15,824 nt of DNA from JAOTYV01 sp041557595 (GCA_041557595.1 JBFFGE010000106.1:1-15824), one strand, 5' to 3'. Counted from the first letter of the stretch, positions 7,555 through 14,716 are shown. Numbers and translations are program-made. Notes: a model not told the origin generated them from the sequence alone.

Positions 7555-8142
7555 ATGATGAAAATTGCCGACGTCCTGGAAGCCTTCAAGCCGCTCCGCG
7601 ACGATGCGATCGTCGTACCGGGCCGTGGCGGCCGCCACTGGGTGCCGATCAGCGACAACCAAATGCTGGATGCGCCGATGGGCGACCCCGCGATGGGCGG
7701 CCATGCGGGATTTGCGTTTGGCCTCGCACTCGCCCAGCCGGACAAGAAAGTGGTGCTGTTCGATTCCGAAGGCGACATCCTGATGAGCCTCGGAATGCTG
7801 ACCACGATTGCCGAACTAAAGCCGACGAATTTCTACCATTTCCTGCTGGACAACGAATGTTATGCCACGACCGGCGGTCAGCCCGTGCCGAACGCCAAGA
7901 ATGTCGCCTATGACACCATTGCCCTGGGCTGCGGCTACCCGCGCGCGTCCGCGTACACCGAGCTTGCGGACCTGACCCGCGACCTGCCGGGCATCCTGGC
8001 CGAGCCGGGTCCGGTCTTTACCGCGATCAAGGTGTTCCCGGAGGTCCAGAACGAACCGATCGGCAATCGCCGTCCCTGGCAGACACGCAACCGCGTCGAA
8101 GTAATGGAAGATTTGCGCCGCGAGCTCGGTCCGACGAGCTAG
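7555..8142 (+). CDS. ThDP-dependent decarboxylase, PP-domain subunit (ComE-like beta type)
   Basis: 195 aa, the ThDP-diphosphate-binding half that complements the preceding PYR subunit. The first ATG (7555) is chosen over 7558 because GAGGAG precedes it by about 7 nt. The core reads PAMGGHAGFAFGLALAQP, then VVLFDSEGDILMSLGML (~66-82), TTIAELKPTNFYHFLLDNE (~83-101) and TTGGQ. In relatives the ThDP/metal motif begins GDG and ends with Asn about 27 residues later. Here the first part reads SEG (Ser71-Glu72-Gly73), so the metal-binding Asp is replaced by Glu; Asn100 is kept. The conservative change may still hold Mg2+. A pair of short subunits in one operon points to a heteromeric enzyme. The TAG stop lies in the CTAG at the left edge of a palindromic element. 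Confidence 0.83.
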   Translation: MMKIADVLEAFKPLRDDAIVVPGRGGRHWVPISDNQMLDAPMGDPAMGGHAGFAFGLALAQPDKKVVLFDSEGDILMSLGMLTTIAELKPTNFYHFLLDNECYATTGGQPVPNAKNVAYDTIALGCGYPRASAYTELADLTRDLPGILAEPGPVFTAIKVFPEVQNEPIGNRRPWQTRNRVEVMEDLRRELGPTS

Positions 8143-8284
8143 CAGGCTGCTGAAAAACGTCTCGTCCGCAGCCGCACCCTTCGTCAGGCTCAGGCTGGGT
8201 GTTTTGAACAGGCTGGCCTCATCCTGAGCCTGACGAAGGATGCGGCCAACCCCGCTAGGCATGTTTTTCCGCAGCCTGCTAGCT
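8137..8284. repeat. MITE-like palindromic element
   Basis: The left terminal arm (8137-8158) and right terminal arm (8263-8284) are 22-nt inverted repeats with one mismatch, containing AGGCTGC and GAAAAAC blocks. A second pair of perfect 17-bp arms sits inside: CCTTCGTCAGGCTCAGG (8178-8194) and its complement (8223-8239). Both outer ends are AGCTAG/CTAGCT. GCTAGC at 8138-8143 and 8278-8283 could be a target duplication or simply the ends of the repeat, because it is itself palindromic. There is no ORF. Size, terminal repeats and position just after a stop codon fit a miniature inverted-repeat element or a large extragenic palindrome. The strong stem could also stop transcription of the decarboxylase operon. 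Confidence 0.65.
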
Positions 8285-8296
8285 CTTTATCCTAGC

Positions 8297-8340
8297 GCAA
8301 ATACGTCGTCGCGAACCGTTTCGGTTCACGACGGATTTGC
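8297..8340. terminator. Hairpin between convergent genes (probable bidirectional terminator)
   Basis: The arm beginning GCAAATACGTCGT and ending GCGAACC (from 8297) pairs with GGTTCACGACGGATTTGC (8323-8340), with one mismatch, a 3-nt bulge and a GTTTC loop. It lies between the convergent decarboxylase operon and the LLM oxidoreductase gene, which points to a terminator for one or both. No long U-tract follows. Confidence 0.55.
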
Positions 8341-8361
8341 CTTACCTGCAACGCCGGCCGG

Positions 8362-9315
8362 TCAGACCTTTCGGATCACCTCCTCGGCGAAGGCTTCCAT
8401 GCGTTCGATGGTGGCGTTCAGGTCGCGGCTCTGGAAATTCACGATGAGATGCTGGAGACCCAGCGCGCCGAAAGCCTCGATGTCCTCCAGTAATTGCGCC
8501 GCGCTGCCCGAGAATGCGTGCCGCGCCCCGTCGGGCAGGGTCAACGCCTCCCGGCCATAGGTCCAATTCGCGCTATACGCCAGCGCGACCGTCGCTGGAT
8601 CGCGCCCTTCCGCCTCGACCAGGCCGCGCAGGCGGTCGAGCGCCGCGCGGTACAGCGCCAGGGTGTTGAGTGGAAATCGGGGATTGTTGCCGATCGGAAA
8701 CCAGCCGTCTCCCAACCGTGCCGTGCGGCGCAGGGCGGGTGCGCTTTCGCCGCCGATCCATAACGGCGGATGGGGATTCTGCACTGGATGCGGCAGGACG
8801 GAAACGTTCGAGAACGACGCGTAATCCCCCTCGAAATCGGGCGCCTCTTCGGTCCAGATTGTCTTGAAGACGCGCAGGTATTCATCCATCACCCGGCCGC
8901 GTTCCGCGAAGGGCGGCGTGTCCAGCGCCTCGAATTCCTCTTCCATCCAACCGGCGCCGCAGCCGACCGTGATGCGCCCCTCCGACAGGACATCGGCGGT
9001 CGCCAGCGCCTTGGCGGTCAGGATCGGATTACGATAGGGCACGACCATGATCGCGGTTACGAGTCGGAGGGTTTCCGTGACGCCGGCGAGGTAGGACAGC
9101 AGCGAAAGCTGTTCCAGATGTTCGCCGACGCGCCCGCCCGGCCATTCCCCGGAATCCGAATAGGGATAGCGCGAGGCGACATCCCGCGGCACGACGATAT
9201 GGTCGCTTACCGTGCCATGGGCAAAACCGAGCGCCTCCCCCTTGCGGACGATTTCGGAAATGCCCTGGCGCGTGGCGAGCGGACCCCGGGTCGGAATCGT
9301 GAAGCCGAATTCCAT
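8362..9315 (-). CDS. LLM-class flavin oxidoreductase (F420-type TIGR03619-like)
   Basis: 317 aa from the ATG at 9315. A TTG codon 18 nt upstream also opens the frame but overlaps the GGAGGAGG ribosome binding site, so the ATG is used. The fold is a luciferase-like TIM barrel that binds FMN or F420 and oxidises or hydroxylates small organic substrates. Typical segments appear in order: EALGFAHGTVSDHIVVP near the N-terminus, TAIMVVPYRNPILTAKALATADVLSEGR, VGCGAGWMEEEFEAL, FAERGRVMDEYLRVFK, PPLWIGGESAPALRR and the LQHLIVNF strand near the end. It is the last gene of an apparent minus-strand operon (SDR, SDR, cupin, LLM). A second, clearly different LLM gene lies at 11679. Cofactor (FMN or F420) and substrate cannot be decided from sequence. 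Confidence 0.85.
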   Translation of the reverse strand: MEFGFTIPTRGPLATRQGISEIVRKGEALGFAHGTVSDHIVVPRDVASRYPYSDSGEWPGGRVGEHLEQLSLLSYLAGVTETLRLVTAIMVVPYRNPILTAKALATADVLSEGRITVGCGAGWMEEEFEALDTPPFAERGRVMDEYLRVFKTIWTEEAPDFEGDYASFSNVSVLPHPVQNPHPPLWIGGESAPALRRTARLGDGWFPIGNNPRFPLNTLALYRAALDRLRGLVEAEGRDPATVALAYSANWTYGREALTLPDGARHAFSGSAAQLLEDIEAFGALGLQHLIVNFQSRDLNATIERMEAFAEEVIRKV

Positions 9316-9363
9316 ACTGATCCTCCTCCGCAAATCGTTCCGAACCGAGGCGGGCCGGTTGGA

Positions 9364-9861
9364 TTATCCGATCCGGCCGCTGAAGCGCTGGCTCTTGGTC
9401 CGGTTGGTGTCGGAACGCGGCAAGTGATTGGTGCGAATGTCCTTCACGCCCTTCTCATAGGCGGCCACCTGCAGCAGTTCGAGATCCTCGTTCGGATCCG
9501 CGCTTTCGAACCAATAGGCCACGCCGCGCGGCGTGACGATGCCTTCGTTCGGACCGAACTCTCCGATCACGTCGTCGGCGCTGCTGTAGTAGCGCGCGCG
9601 CCCCTTGAGCACCATCCAGAAGGTATCGGCGCCGGCATGGGAATGCAGGTTGTTTTCGCCGCCCTGGCGCACGATCTGCACCGCGCCCTTCACCAGATCG
9701 GTCTGCGCCAATTTCATGATGCCCTTGGGCGCCGTCACTTCCGGCCGATCGTAGCGGAAAGTCTGCACCTTGCGCTCGCGCTTGGCCGGCGCCTCCGGAG
9801 GGCCTTCCTGCTTGGGGGTGTTATCTTCGAAAACCTCAGTTCCCAGTGTCGCGTCCGTCAT
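9364..9861 (-). CDS. Cupin-domain protein with altered metal ligands
   Basis: 165 aa: a polar N-terminal tail (~1-35, rich in Pro/Glu/Lys), then a single cupin barrel. Motif 1 is recognisable as RQGGENNLHSHAGADTFW followed by MVLKGRARYY, with His73 and His75 present, but the usual Glu is Asp79 or Thr80. Motif 2 reads FGPNEGIVTPRGVAYWF, where Tyr116 occupies the usual His position. The barrel may therefore bind metal weakly, use a different site, or act without one, for example as an isomerase, ring-cleavage helper or ligand-binding protein. AAAGGAGG stands 5 nt before the ATG. It sits 47 bp after the upstream SDR and 48 bp before the LLM gene on the same strand, so the three are probably co-transcribed. 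Confidence 0.78.
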   Translation of the reverse strand: MTDATLGTEVFEDNTPKQEGPPEAPAKRERKVQTFRYDRPEVTAPKGIMKLAQTDLVKGAVQIVRQGGENNLHSHAGADTFWMVLKGRARYYSSADDVIGEFGPNEGIVTPRGVAYWFESADPNEDLELLQVAAYEKGVKDIRTNHLPRSDTNRTKSQRFSGRIG

Positions 9862-9908
9862 CGTTGCCTCCTTTACCGTTCAGCTGAATCGTACCGCAGT
9901 TTTCGTGC

Positions 9909-10673
9909 CTAGCGATAGCCGCCACCGCCCGTCATATAGACCGTATCGGCGGTCATGAACCGGCAGGCGTCGGAACACATAAACAACACCAGTTCGCCCA
10001 CCTCGTCGGCCCGGCCGACCCGGTTGATCGGTACTCCGGACGCCTGCGATTTCGTCAATTCGGGCGGCGAAATATCATGGAACGGCGTGTCGACCACCGT
10101 CGGCGACACGGACAGGCAGCGAATGCCCCGGTCCGCGAATTCGCGAGCGACGCCCATCGTCATGGTGACCACCGACCCCTTCGACGAGGCGTAGTGGACC
10201 GAATGCCCCGCCCCGCCCTTGAAATGGGCGGTGCTGGCCATGTTGACGATCACGCCCGCGCCGTTCTGCAGCATGTGCGGCAGCACCTCCTGCATGCAGA
10301 AGAACACGCCCTTGACGTTGAGGTCGTAGGTCCGGTCCCAGAGGTCTTCGTCGATCTCGAGGAACGGCGCCCGCTTCAATGCCGAGCCGGCCGAGTTGAA
10401 CTGGCAATCGATCCGGCCGAACCGCGTGACCGCCGTGTCGATCATGCCGCGCACGCTCTCCCGGTCGGTCACGTCGACGGTGACCGCTTCCGCGCCCACG
10501 CCCGACGACGCGACCTTGTCGGCGACGCGCCGCGCGCCGTCGCCATTGATATCGGCACACACCACATTGGCCCCTTCGCGGGCGAAAATCAGCGCCGTCG
10601 CCTCCCCGATACCGCTCGCCGCCCCGGTGATCAGGATGGTCTTGTCTTTGAAGTAGTCCGGGCTCTTCGTCAT
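9909..10673 (-). CDS. Short-chain dehydrogenase/reductase (SDR), copy 1
   Basis: 254-aa classical SDR that moves hydride between an alcohol or carbonyl substrate and NAD(P). The cofactor motif TGAASGIG covers residues 16-23. Asp41 at the end of the second strand (VVCADIN) favours NAD(H). NSAG is at 93-96, Asn119 in the LNVKG segment, and the catalytic set is Ser147, Tyr161 and Lys165 (YASSK). All catalytic residues are present. It is a close paralogue of the next gene upstream: same 254-aa length, gap-free alignment, roughly 60% identity by eye. Both share the unusual C-terminal region LFMCSDACxFMxADTV and a TGGxGxR ending. The spacing between them is 19 bp. The stop codon is inside one of the rare CTAG tetramers (9909-9912). 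Confidence 0.9.
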   Translation of the reverse strand: MTKSPDYFKDKTILITGAASGIGEATALIFAREGANVVCADINGDGARRVADKVASSGVGAEAVTVDVTDRESVRGMIDTAVTRFGRIDCQFNSAGSALKRAPFLEIDEDLWDRTYDLNVKGVFFCMQEVLPHMLQNGAGVIVNMASTAHFKGGAGHSVHYASSKGSVVTMTMGVAREFADRGIRCLSVSPTVVDTPFHDISPPELTKSQASGVPINRVGRADEVGELVLFMCSDACRFMTADTVYMTGGGGYR

Positions 10674-10692
10674 TTTCCTGCACCCTCTCCGA

Positions 10693-11457
10693 TCAGCGCC
10701 AGCCGCTGCCGCCGGTCACCACAACCGTATCGGCGATCATGAATTCACACGCATCCGAGCACATGAACAGTACCCGTTCGGCGATTTCGTCGGCCTCGCC
10801 CGCGCGGCCCATCGGAATCGCCGACACCGATGCCTCGAGCATGCCGGGCTCGTTGATGTCCTGAAATGCCGTATCCACCACCGACGGCGAAACGGACAGA
10901 ATACGAATTCCCTGATCGGCGAACTCCCGCGCCGCGCCAAGCGTCAACGTGTTCACCGCCCCCTTCGCCGAGGCGTAATGCGGCGACTTCCCCGGGCCGC
11001 CGGACCGGGCCGCGATGCTCGCAACATTTACGATCACCCCGTCGCCCTTCTCCAGCATGTGCGGAATGACTTCCTGCATGCCGTAAAACGTGCCCTTGAC
11101 GTTGAGGTCGTAGACCTTGTCCCAAAGGTCGTCGTCGATATCGAGAAACTTGGCCCGCTTGATCGCCGATCCCGCCGAGTTGAACAGAAAGTTCACCCGG
11201 CCGAATTTATCCACGGCCGACTGTATCATGCCGCGAACGCTCTCCCGCTCGGTCACGTCGACGAACACCGCCTCGCCCTTGCCGCCGGCCTCATCGACCT
11301 CGCGCGCGACTTGATGGGCGCCCTGCTCGTTGATATCGGCGCACAGCACGTTCGCGCCCTCGCGGCCGAAAATCTTGGCCGCCGCGCGGCCGATGCCGCT
11401 CGCCGCGCCGGTAATCACGATCGTCTTGCCTTTGAAGTAGTCCGGTGTCTTGGGCAT
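10693..11457 (-). CDS. Short-chain dehydrogenase/reductase (SDR), copy 2
   Basis: 254 aa when started at the ATG at 11457. An upstream start nine codons earlier is possible in frame, but 11457 has GGAGG about 10 nt ahead and gives an N-terminus (MPKTPDYFKGK) that lines up exactly with copy 1 (MTKSPDYFKDK). Cofactor motif TGAASGIG is at 16-23, Asp41 favours NAD(H), and NSAG with Ser147/Tyr161/Lys165 (YASAK) are intact. It is first in the minus-strand operon and is divergent from the second LLM oxidoreductase across a 221-bp gap. The two SDRs probably arose by tandem duplication. They may act on successive or stereoisomeric alcohols, or form a hetero-oligomer; this is inference. Confidence 0.9.
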   Translation of the reverse strand: MPKTPDYFKGKTIVITGAASGIGRAAAKIFGREGANVLCADINEQGAHQVAREVDEAGGKGEAVFVDVTERESVRGMIQSAVDKFGRVNFLFNSAGSAIKRAKFLDIDDDLWDKVYDLNVKGTFYGMQEVIPHMLEKGDGVIVNVASIAARSGGPGKSPHYASAKGAVNTLTLGAAREFADQGIRILSVSPSVVDTAFQDINEPGMLEASVSAIPMGRAGEADEIAERVLFMCSDACEFMIADTVVVTGGSGWR

Positions 11458-11590
11458 GGTGGTGCATCCTCCTGGCCATCTCATTTCGCAGACAGGCCCG
11501 AATCACGGTGCTCCATCGCGAAATGACTCGGCAAAAAGCTTATCACCGCTTGGACGCCGGTGTCATATTCGGCCGGCCGGCTCCCCAGCC

Positions 11591-11643
11591 GATTCCCGGT
11601 TGATTCCCGTGAATCGCTATTGATCCCCGGCCGGCAACCGGGG
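11591..11643. promoter_or_regulatory. Repeat cluster in divergent promoter region (candidate operator)
   Basis: The 221-bp gap between SDR copy 2 (minus) and the second LLM gene (plus) contains GATTCCCG twice, at 11591-11598 and 11602-11609, spaced 11 bp or one helical turn. The second copy's GATTC forms an inverted repeat with GAATC at 11611-11615 around CCGT. A separate hairpin CCCCGG/CCGGGG occupies 11625-11643, just ahead of the AAGGAGG ribosome binding site. This resembles an operator for coordinate control of both directions, but no regulator gene lies nearby and no clear -35/-10 pair is visible. Confidence 0.35.
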
Positions 11644-11678
11644 CACAAAGGGAACGGTGCTGTCACAAGGAGGTGTCC

Positions 11679-12614
11679 GTGAGCGTTGGCGTGGGACTTG
11701 GCCTGGCGAACTTTCCGTTTTCCGGCCCGGAGGCTTTCTGGCGATGGGTCGACCTGTGCGAGGATGGCGGCATCGATTCATTGTGGCAGACGGACCGGGT
11801 GATCTCCTCGCAACCCTTCCTCGACTGCATGAGCGTGATGGCGGCCCTCGCCGGACGCACCCGGCGGATGAAATTCGGCATGAATGTCGCGTCCGTCGCC
11901 CAACGGGACCCGGTCGTCCTCGCCAAGGAATGCGCAACGATCGACGTGTTGAGCAACGGAAGGCTCTTGCCGGCGTTCGGCGTCGGCAGCCGCAACAATC
12001 CCTATTGGGAAGTGACGGGCCAGCAATTCAAGGGCGCCGGCGCCAAGGCCGAGGAAGGCATGGAGATCATCTCGCGGCTGTGGGCCGAGGAGCGCGTGAC
12101 CTTTCACGGCAAGCACTATCACGTCACCAACGCGCGCATTTCGCCGCGACCGATCCAGCAGCCGCTACCGTTGTGGATCGGCGGGTCGAGCAAAGCGGCG
12201 ATCCGCCGGACCGGCAAGCTCGGCACCGGCTGGCTTGCCGGCAACGAAACGCCGGCGGAGGTCAAACCCGTGGTGGCCGCGATCCGGCAATCGGCGGTCG
12301 ACCAGGGCCGCAAGATCGACCACGACCATTTCGGCGCCGGCTTCCATTGCCGCTTCGGGTCCTGGGACGACCCGGTATCGATCCGCCAGGCGGAAGCATA
12401 CGCCGCGCGCGCGCCGGGCAAGGACCCGCGCAACCATCTCGCCATCGGCGACGCCGACGATATCGTCCAGCGGATCGAGGATTATATCGACGCGGGAATT
12501 TCCAAATTCATCCTGCGCCCCATCGGCACCGACGACGACGACATCATCGAGCAGACCCGGTTGCTGACCGAACAGGTCATCCCGCGCGTGCAGGGTCGCC
12601 CGACGCCCGAATAG
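11679..12614 (+). CDS. LLM-class flavin oxidoreductase, second type
   Basis: 311 aa from the GTG at 11679. This start is preferred over an in-frame GTG at 11673 because AAGGAGG (11667-11673) ends 5 nt before it. Luciferase-like TIM-barrel features are clear: GLGLANFPFSGPEAF, WRWVDLCEDGGIDSLWQTDR, MSVMAALAGRTRRMKFGMNV, RDPVVLAKECATIDVLSNGR, PAFGVGSRN, GMEIISRLWAEERVTFHGKHY and PLPLWIGGSSKAAIRRTGKLG. The last third carries IGDADDIVQRIEDYIDAGIS then KFILRP, typical of F420- or FMN-dependent members. It is only distantly like the LLM protein at 8362, so the two are unlikely to be a recent duplication. The exported cytochrome/beta-propeller gene starts 76 bp downstream on the same strand. Substrate unknown. 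Confidence 0.85.
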   Translation: MSVGVGLGLANFPFSGPEAFWRWVDLCEDGGIDSLWQTDRVISSQPFLDCMSVMAALAGRTRRMKFGMNVASVAQRDPVVLAKECATIDVLSNGRLLPAFGVGSRNNPYWEVTGQQFKGAGAKAEEGMEIISRLWAEERVTFHGKHYHVTNARISPRPIQQPLPLWIGGSSKAAIRRTGKLGTGWLAGNETPAEVKPVVAAIRQSAVDQGRKIDHDHFGAGFHCRFGSWDDPVSIRQAEAYAARAPGKDPRNHLAIGDADDIVQRIEDYIDAGISKFILRPIGTDDDDIIEQTRLLTEQVIPRVQGRPTPE

Positions 12615-12690
12615 GCAGGTCGCGGGACGGTCGGCCTATCGCTATTCGCTTGACTTCCGAAGGCGTCGGCCCGAACGATATTGTTCAGAT

Positions 12691-13968
12691 ATGGACCTCG
12701 ATATCGGTGGGAAGATGGCTATGCCCAGCCTGTCGGTTGCGTCGTTGGCGGGAGCAATCGCTTGTGTGTTCGTCTCGGTTCCAGCCCAGTCTCAAGACAG
12801 GCTCTCGCCGCTGCCGCCAGGCGCGGGCGCGGCGTTGATCGAGGGCGCCTGCACCGGGTGCCACAAGACCAATCAGATCACCCGCAGTTCCGGCTATACC
12901 CATGCCGGCTGGCGGGAACTGATCGGCACCATGATCGACCTTTCCGGCAATCCGCAGGACTACGACACCATCGCGCAGTATCTGGCGACGAACTTCCCGC
13001 CGCACACGAAAATCGCGCCCACGCTCCTGCCCGGCCCGGCACGGATTGCCTTCAAGGAATGGGTCGTGCCGACGCTCGGCCAGCGGTCGCGCGACCCGAT
13101 CGAAGCGCCGGACGGAACCATCTGGTGGGCGGGCCAATGGGGCAACCTGATCGGCAGCATCAACCCCAAGACCGGCGCGATGAAGGAATATCCCTTGGCC
13201 GAAAATGCGAAGCCGCACACCGTGACACTCGATCCGGCGGGCGCCGTCGGGTACACGGGCAACAAGAACGCCACGATCGGCAAGCTCGACCCGGCGACCG
13301 GCAAGATCACCGAATACAAGATGCCGGACCCGGCCGCGAAGGACCCGCACTCGGCGATCTTCGACGCGGCGGGTATTCTCTGGTTCACCCTGCAGCACAG
13401 CAACATGGCGGGCCGGCTGGACCCGAAGACCGGCGACATCAAGCTGGTGACCATGAAGACGCCCGGCTCCAAACCCTACGGCATCAAGATCGACGCCCGA
13501 GGGAACCCCTGGATCGCGTGCAACGGCAGCAACTGCCTGGTCAAAGTCGACCCCAAGACCATGGCGCTCACGGAAATCAAACTGCCGATACCGGAGACGA
13601 CGGTTCGGCGTCTCGACATCGCGCAAGACGGCATGATCTGGTACGTGAATTCGTCCCAAGGCCGCCTCGGCCGGTACGATCCCAAATCCGGAGAGATCAA
13701 GGAATGGCCGTCGCCCAGCGGGCCGAAGTCGCACCCTTACGCCATCGCAATCATCGACGGCATCATCTGGTACAACGAGTCGCGCCGACGTCCGGACGCC
13801 CTGGTCCGGTTCGATCCCAAGACCGAGAGCTTCCAGAGCTGGCCAATCCCGTCCGGCGGCGTTTATGCGGGCATCATCCGGCACATGCGGCCGATGCGCG
13901 ACGGCAGCCTACTGCTGCACCAGAGCAGCACCAACCGCATCATCGTAATGACGCCGCGCGGGTCGTAG
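12691..13968 (+). CDS. Exported cytochrome c / Vgb-like beta-propeller fusion protein
   Basis: 425 aa. The N-terminus has a signal-peptide-like hydrophobic stretch (SVASLAGAIACVFVSVPAQS) ending near SQD, so the protein is probably periplasmic. A haem-c domain follows with CTGCH (Cys54, Cys57, His58); a downstream Met may be the other axial ligand. From ~130 to the end are repeated blade-like units of the streptogramin-lyase (Vgb) type: DGTIWWAGQ...GSINPKTGAMKEYPL, GKLDPATGKITEYKMPDP, GRLDPKTGDIK, VKVDPKTMALTE and GRYDPKSGEIKEW. Several positions where Vgb lyases have catalytic His are Tyr (KPYGI, HPYAI), so antibiotic-lyase activity is doubtful. A haem-bearing propeller suggests electron transfer from an oxidation step, or binding. 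The start is uncertain: ATG at 12715 or 12721 has a slightly better upstream purine run (GGGAAG). Confidence 0.82.
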   Translation: MDLDIGGKMAMPSLSVASLAGAIACVFVSVPAQSQDRLSPLPPGAGAALIEGACTGCHKTNQITRSSGYTHAGWRELIGTMIDLSGNPQDYDTIAQYLATNFPPHTKIAPTLLPGPARIAFKEWVVPTLGQRSRDPIEAPDGTIWWAGQWGNLIGSINPKTGAMKEYPLAENAKPHTVTLDPAGAVGYTGNKNATIGKLDPATGKITEYKMPDPAAKDPHSAIFDAAGILWFTLQHSNMAGRLDPKTGDIKLVTMKTPGSKPYGIKIDARGNPWIACNGSNCLVKVDPKTMALTEIKLPIPETTVRRLDIAQDGMIWYVNSSQGRLGRYDPKSGEIKEWPSPSGPKSHPYAIAIIDGIIWYNESRRRPDALVRFDPKTESFQSWPIPSGGVYAGIIRHMRPMRDGSLLLHQSSTNRIIVMTPRGS

Positions 13969-14002
13969 GCGACGCGGGCCACGCAAGCCGGGGGCGGCGC
14001 CC

Positions 14003-14716
14003 TCAGAGCTCCGCCAAGAACTCCTCGATCAGCGCGTTCACCCGGTCCGGAGCTTCTGTCGGCGGGAAATGGCCCGCATCCTCGAGCTTGACGTATCGCG
14101 AGCCGGGCACCGCCTCGTGGATATCTTTTTCGTATTCGGGCGGCTTGCCGGGGTCGTCCATGCCGCGCAGCAGCAGCAGCTTCGGCTCGAGCGTGGCGAT
14201 GCGGTCGCGCACGTCGAAGGCGTCGATCGTCATCAGATCGTGGTACTGCGACATCGGCCCCACCTGGCGGTGGCGTTCGATCAGCCGCTCGCGCAATTCC
14301 GGCTCGACGAATTTCATCGCACGCCGCTGGAAGGCGATCCATTCTTCCTCATACACTTTCGGATCCTCCGCCGCCCGCAGCCGCATGTCGTATGTGCCCG
14401 GCGCGCGGGTTTTCGGCCCGGCCGCGACGGTCATGATCACCAACCCTTTCACCTCGTCCGGATAGTCCAGCCCGTATTGCAGCGCGATGGACGCGCCCAG
14501 CGTATAGCCGACCAGCACGAGGTCCCGGTTCAATCCCTGGGCCCAGAGCCAGCCGCGCACCCACTCGGTATAGCGCGCCACGTCCGGACACCGGGTCCCT
14601 TCCAGATGGCCCGGCAGGGTCGGGATGACGCAGTTCGGGAAATGCTGGCGCTGATAGTGATACGCATCGGCGCACGCGCCCGCGCCGGGTCCATGGAGAA
14701 ATACGAGCTGCGACAT
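14003..14716 (-). CDS. Alpha/beta-hydrolase fold protein with Thr at the nucleophile position
   Basis: 237 aa. The oxyanion-loop motif HGPGAG is at residues 8-13. The nucleophile elbow reads GYTLGA, putting Thr72 (codon ACG) where Ser, Cys or Asp is normal in GxSxG. A candidate catalytic acid is in RGMDDP (Asp187/188), and the catalytic His is in DAGHFPP (His216). The rest of the family fold appears complete, and the length is ordinary for an esterase, lactonase or C-C hydrolase. With Thr as nucleophile it could be slow, non-hydrolytic or specialised. AGAAGGA stands 7 nt before the ATG. A TAGAAT on the minus strand (14754-14759) is a possible -10, with no good -35. It is convergent with the cytochrome/propeller gene and divergent from arsR. 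Confidence 0.82.
   Translation of the reverse strand: MSQLVFLHGPGAGACADAYHYQRQHFPNCVIPTLPGHLEGTRCPDVARYTEWVRGWLWAQGLNRDLVLVGYTLGASIALQYGLDYPDEVKGLVIMTVAAGPKTRAPGTYDMRLRAAEDPKVYEEEWIAFQRRAMKFVEPELRERLIERHRQVGPMSQYHDLMTIDAFDVRDRIATLEPKLLLLRGMDDPGKPPEYEKDIHEAVPGSRYVKLEDAGHFPPTEAPDRVNALIEEFLAEL

Noticed and set aside
8143..8278. Element at 8137-8284 as an IS481 derivative
   Set aside because: It shares the CTAG context, but its ends (AGGCTGCTG) lack the TGT tip and the IS481 terminal blocks seen at 15692.
8770..9912. Long plus-strand frame (380 aa) across the LLM and cupin genes
   Set aside because: It lies antisense to two well-supported genes with good ribosome sites, and its protein resembles no family; a high-GC shadow.
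12691..13968. Streptogramin B lyase (vgb) antibiotic-resistance gene
   Set aside because: The propeller is Vgb-like, but several expected catalytic His positions are Tyr and the protein is an exported cytochrome fusion.
12681..14465. 594-aa plus-strand frame overlapping the cytochrome-propeller and hydrolase genes
   Set aside because: The sequence is Arg/Gln/His-rich with no domain, and two recognisable proteins occupy the same DNA in other frames.
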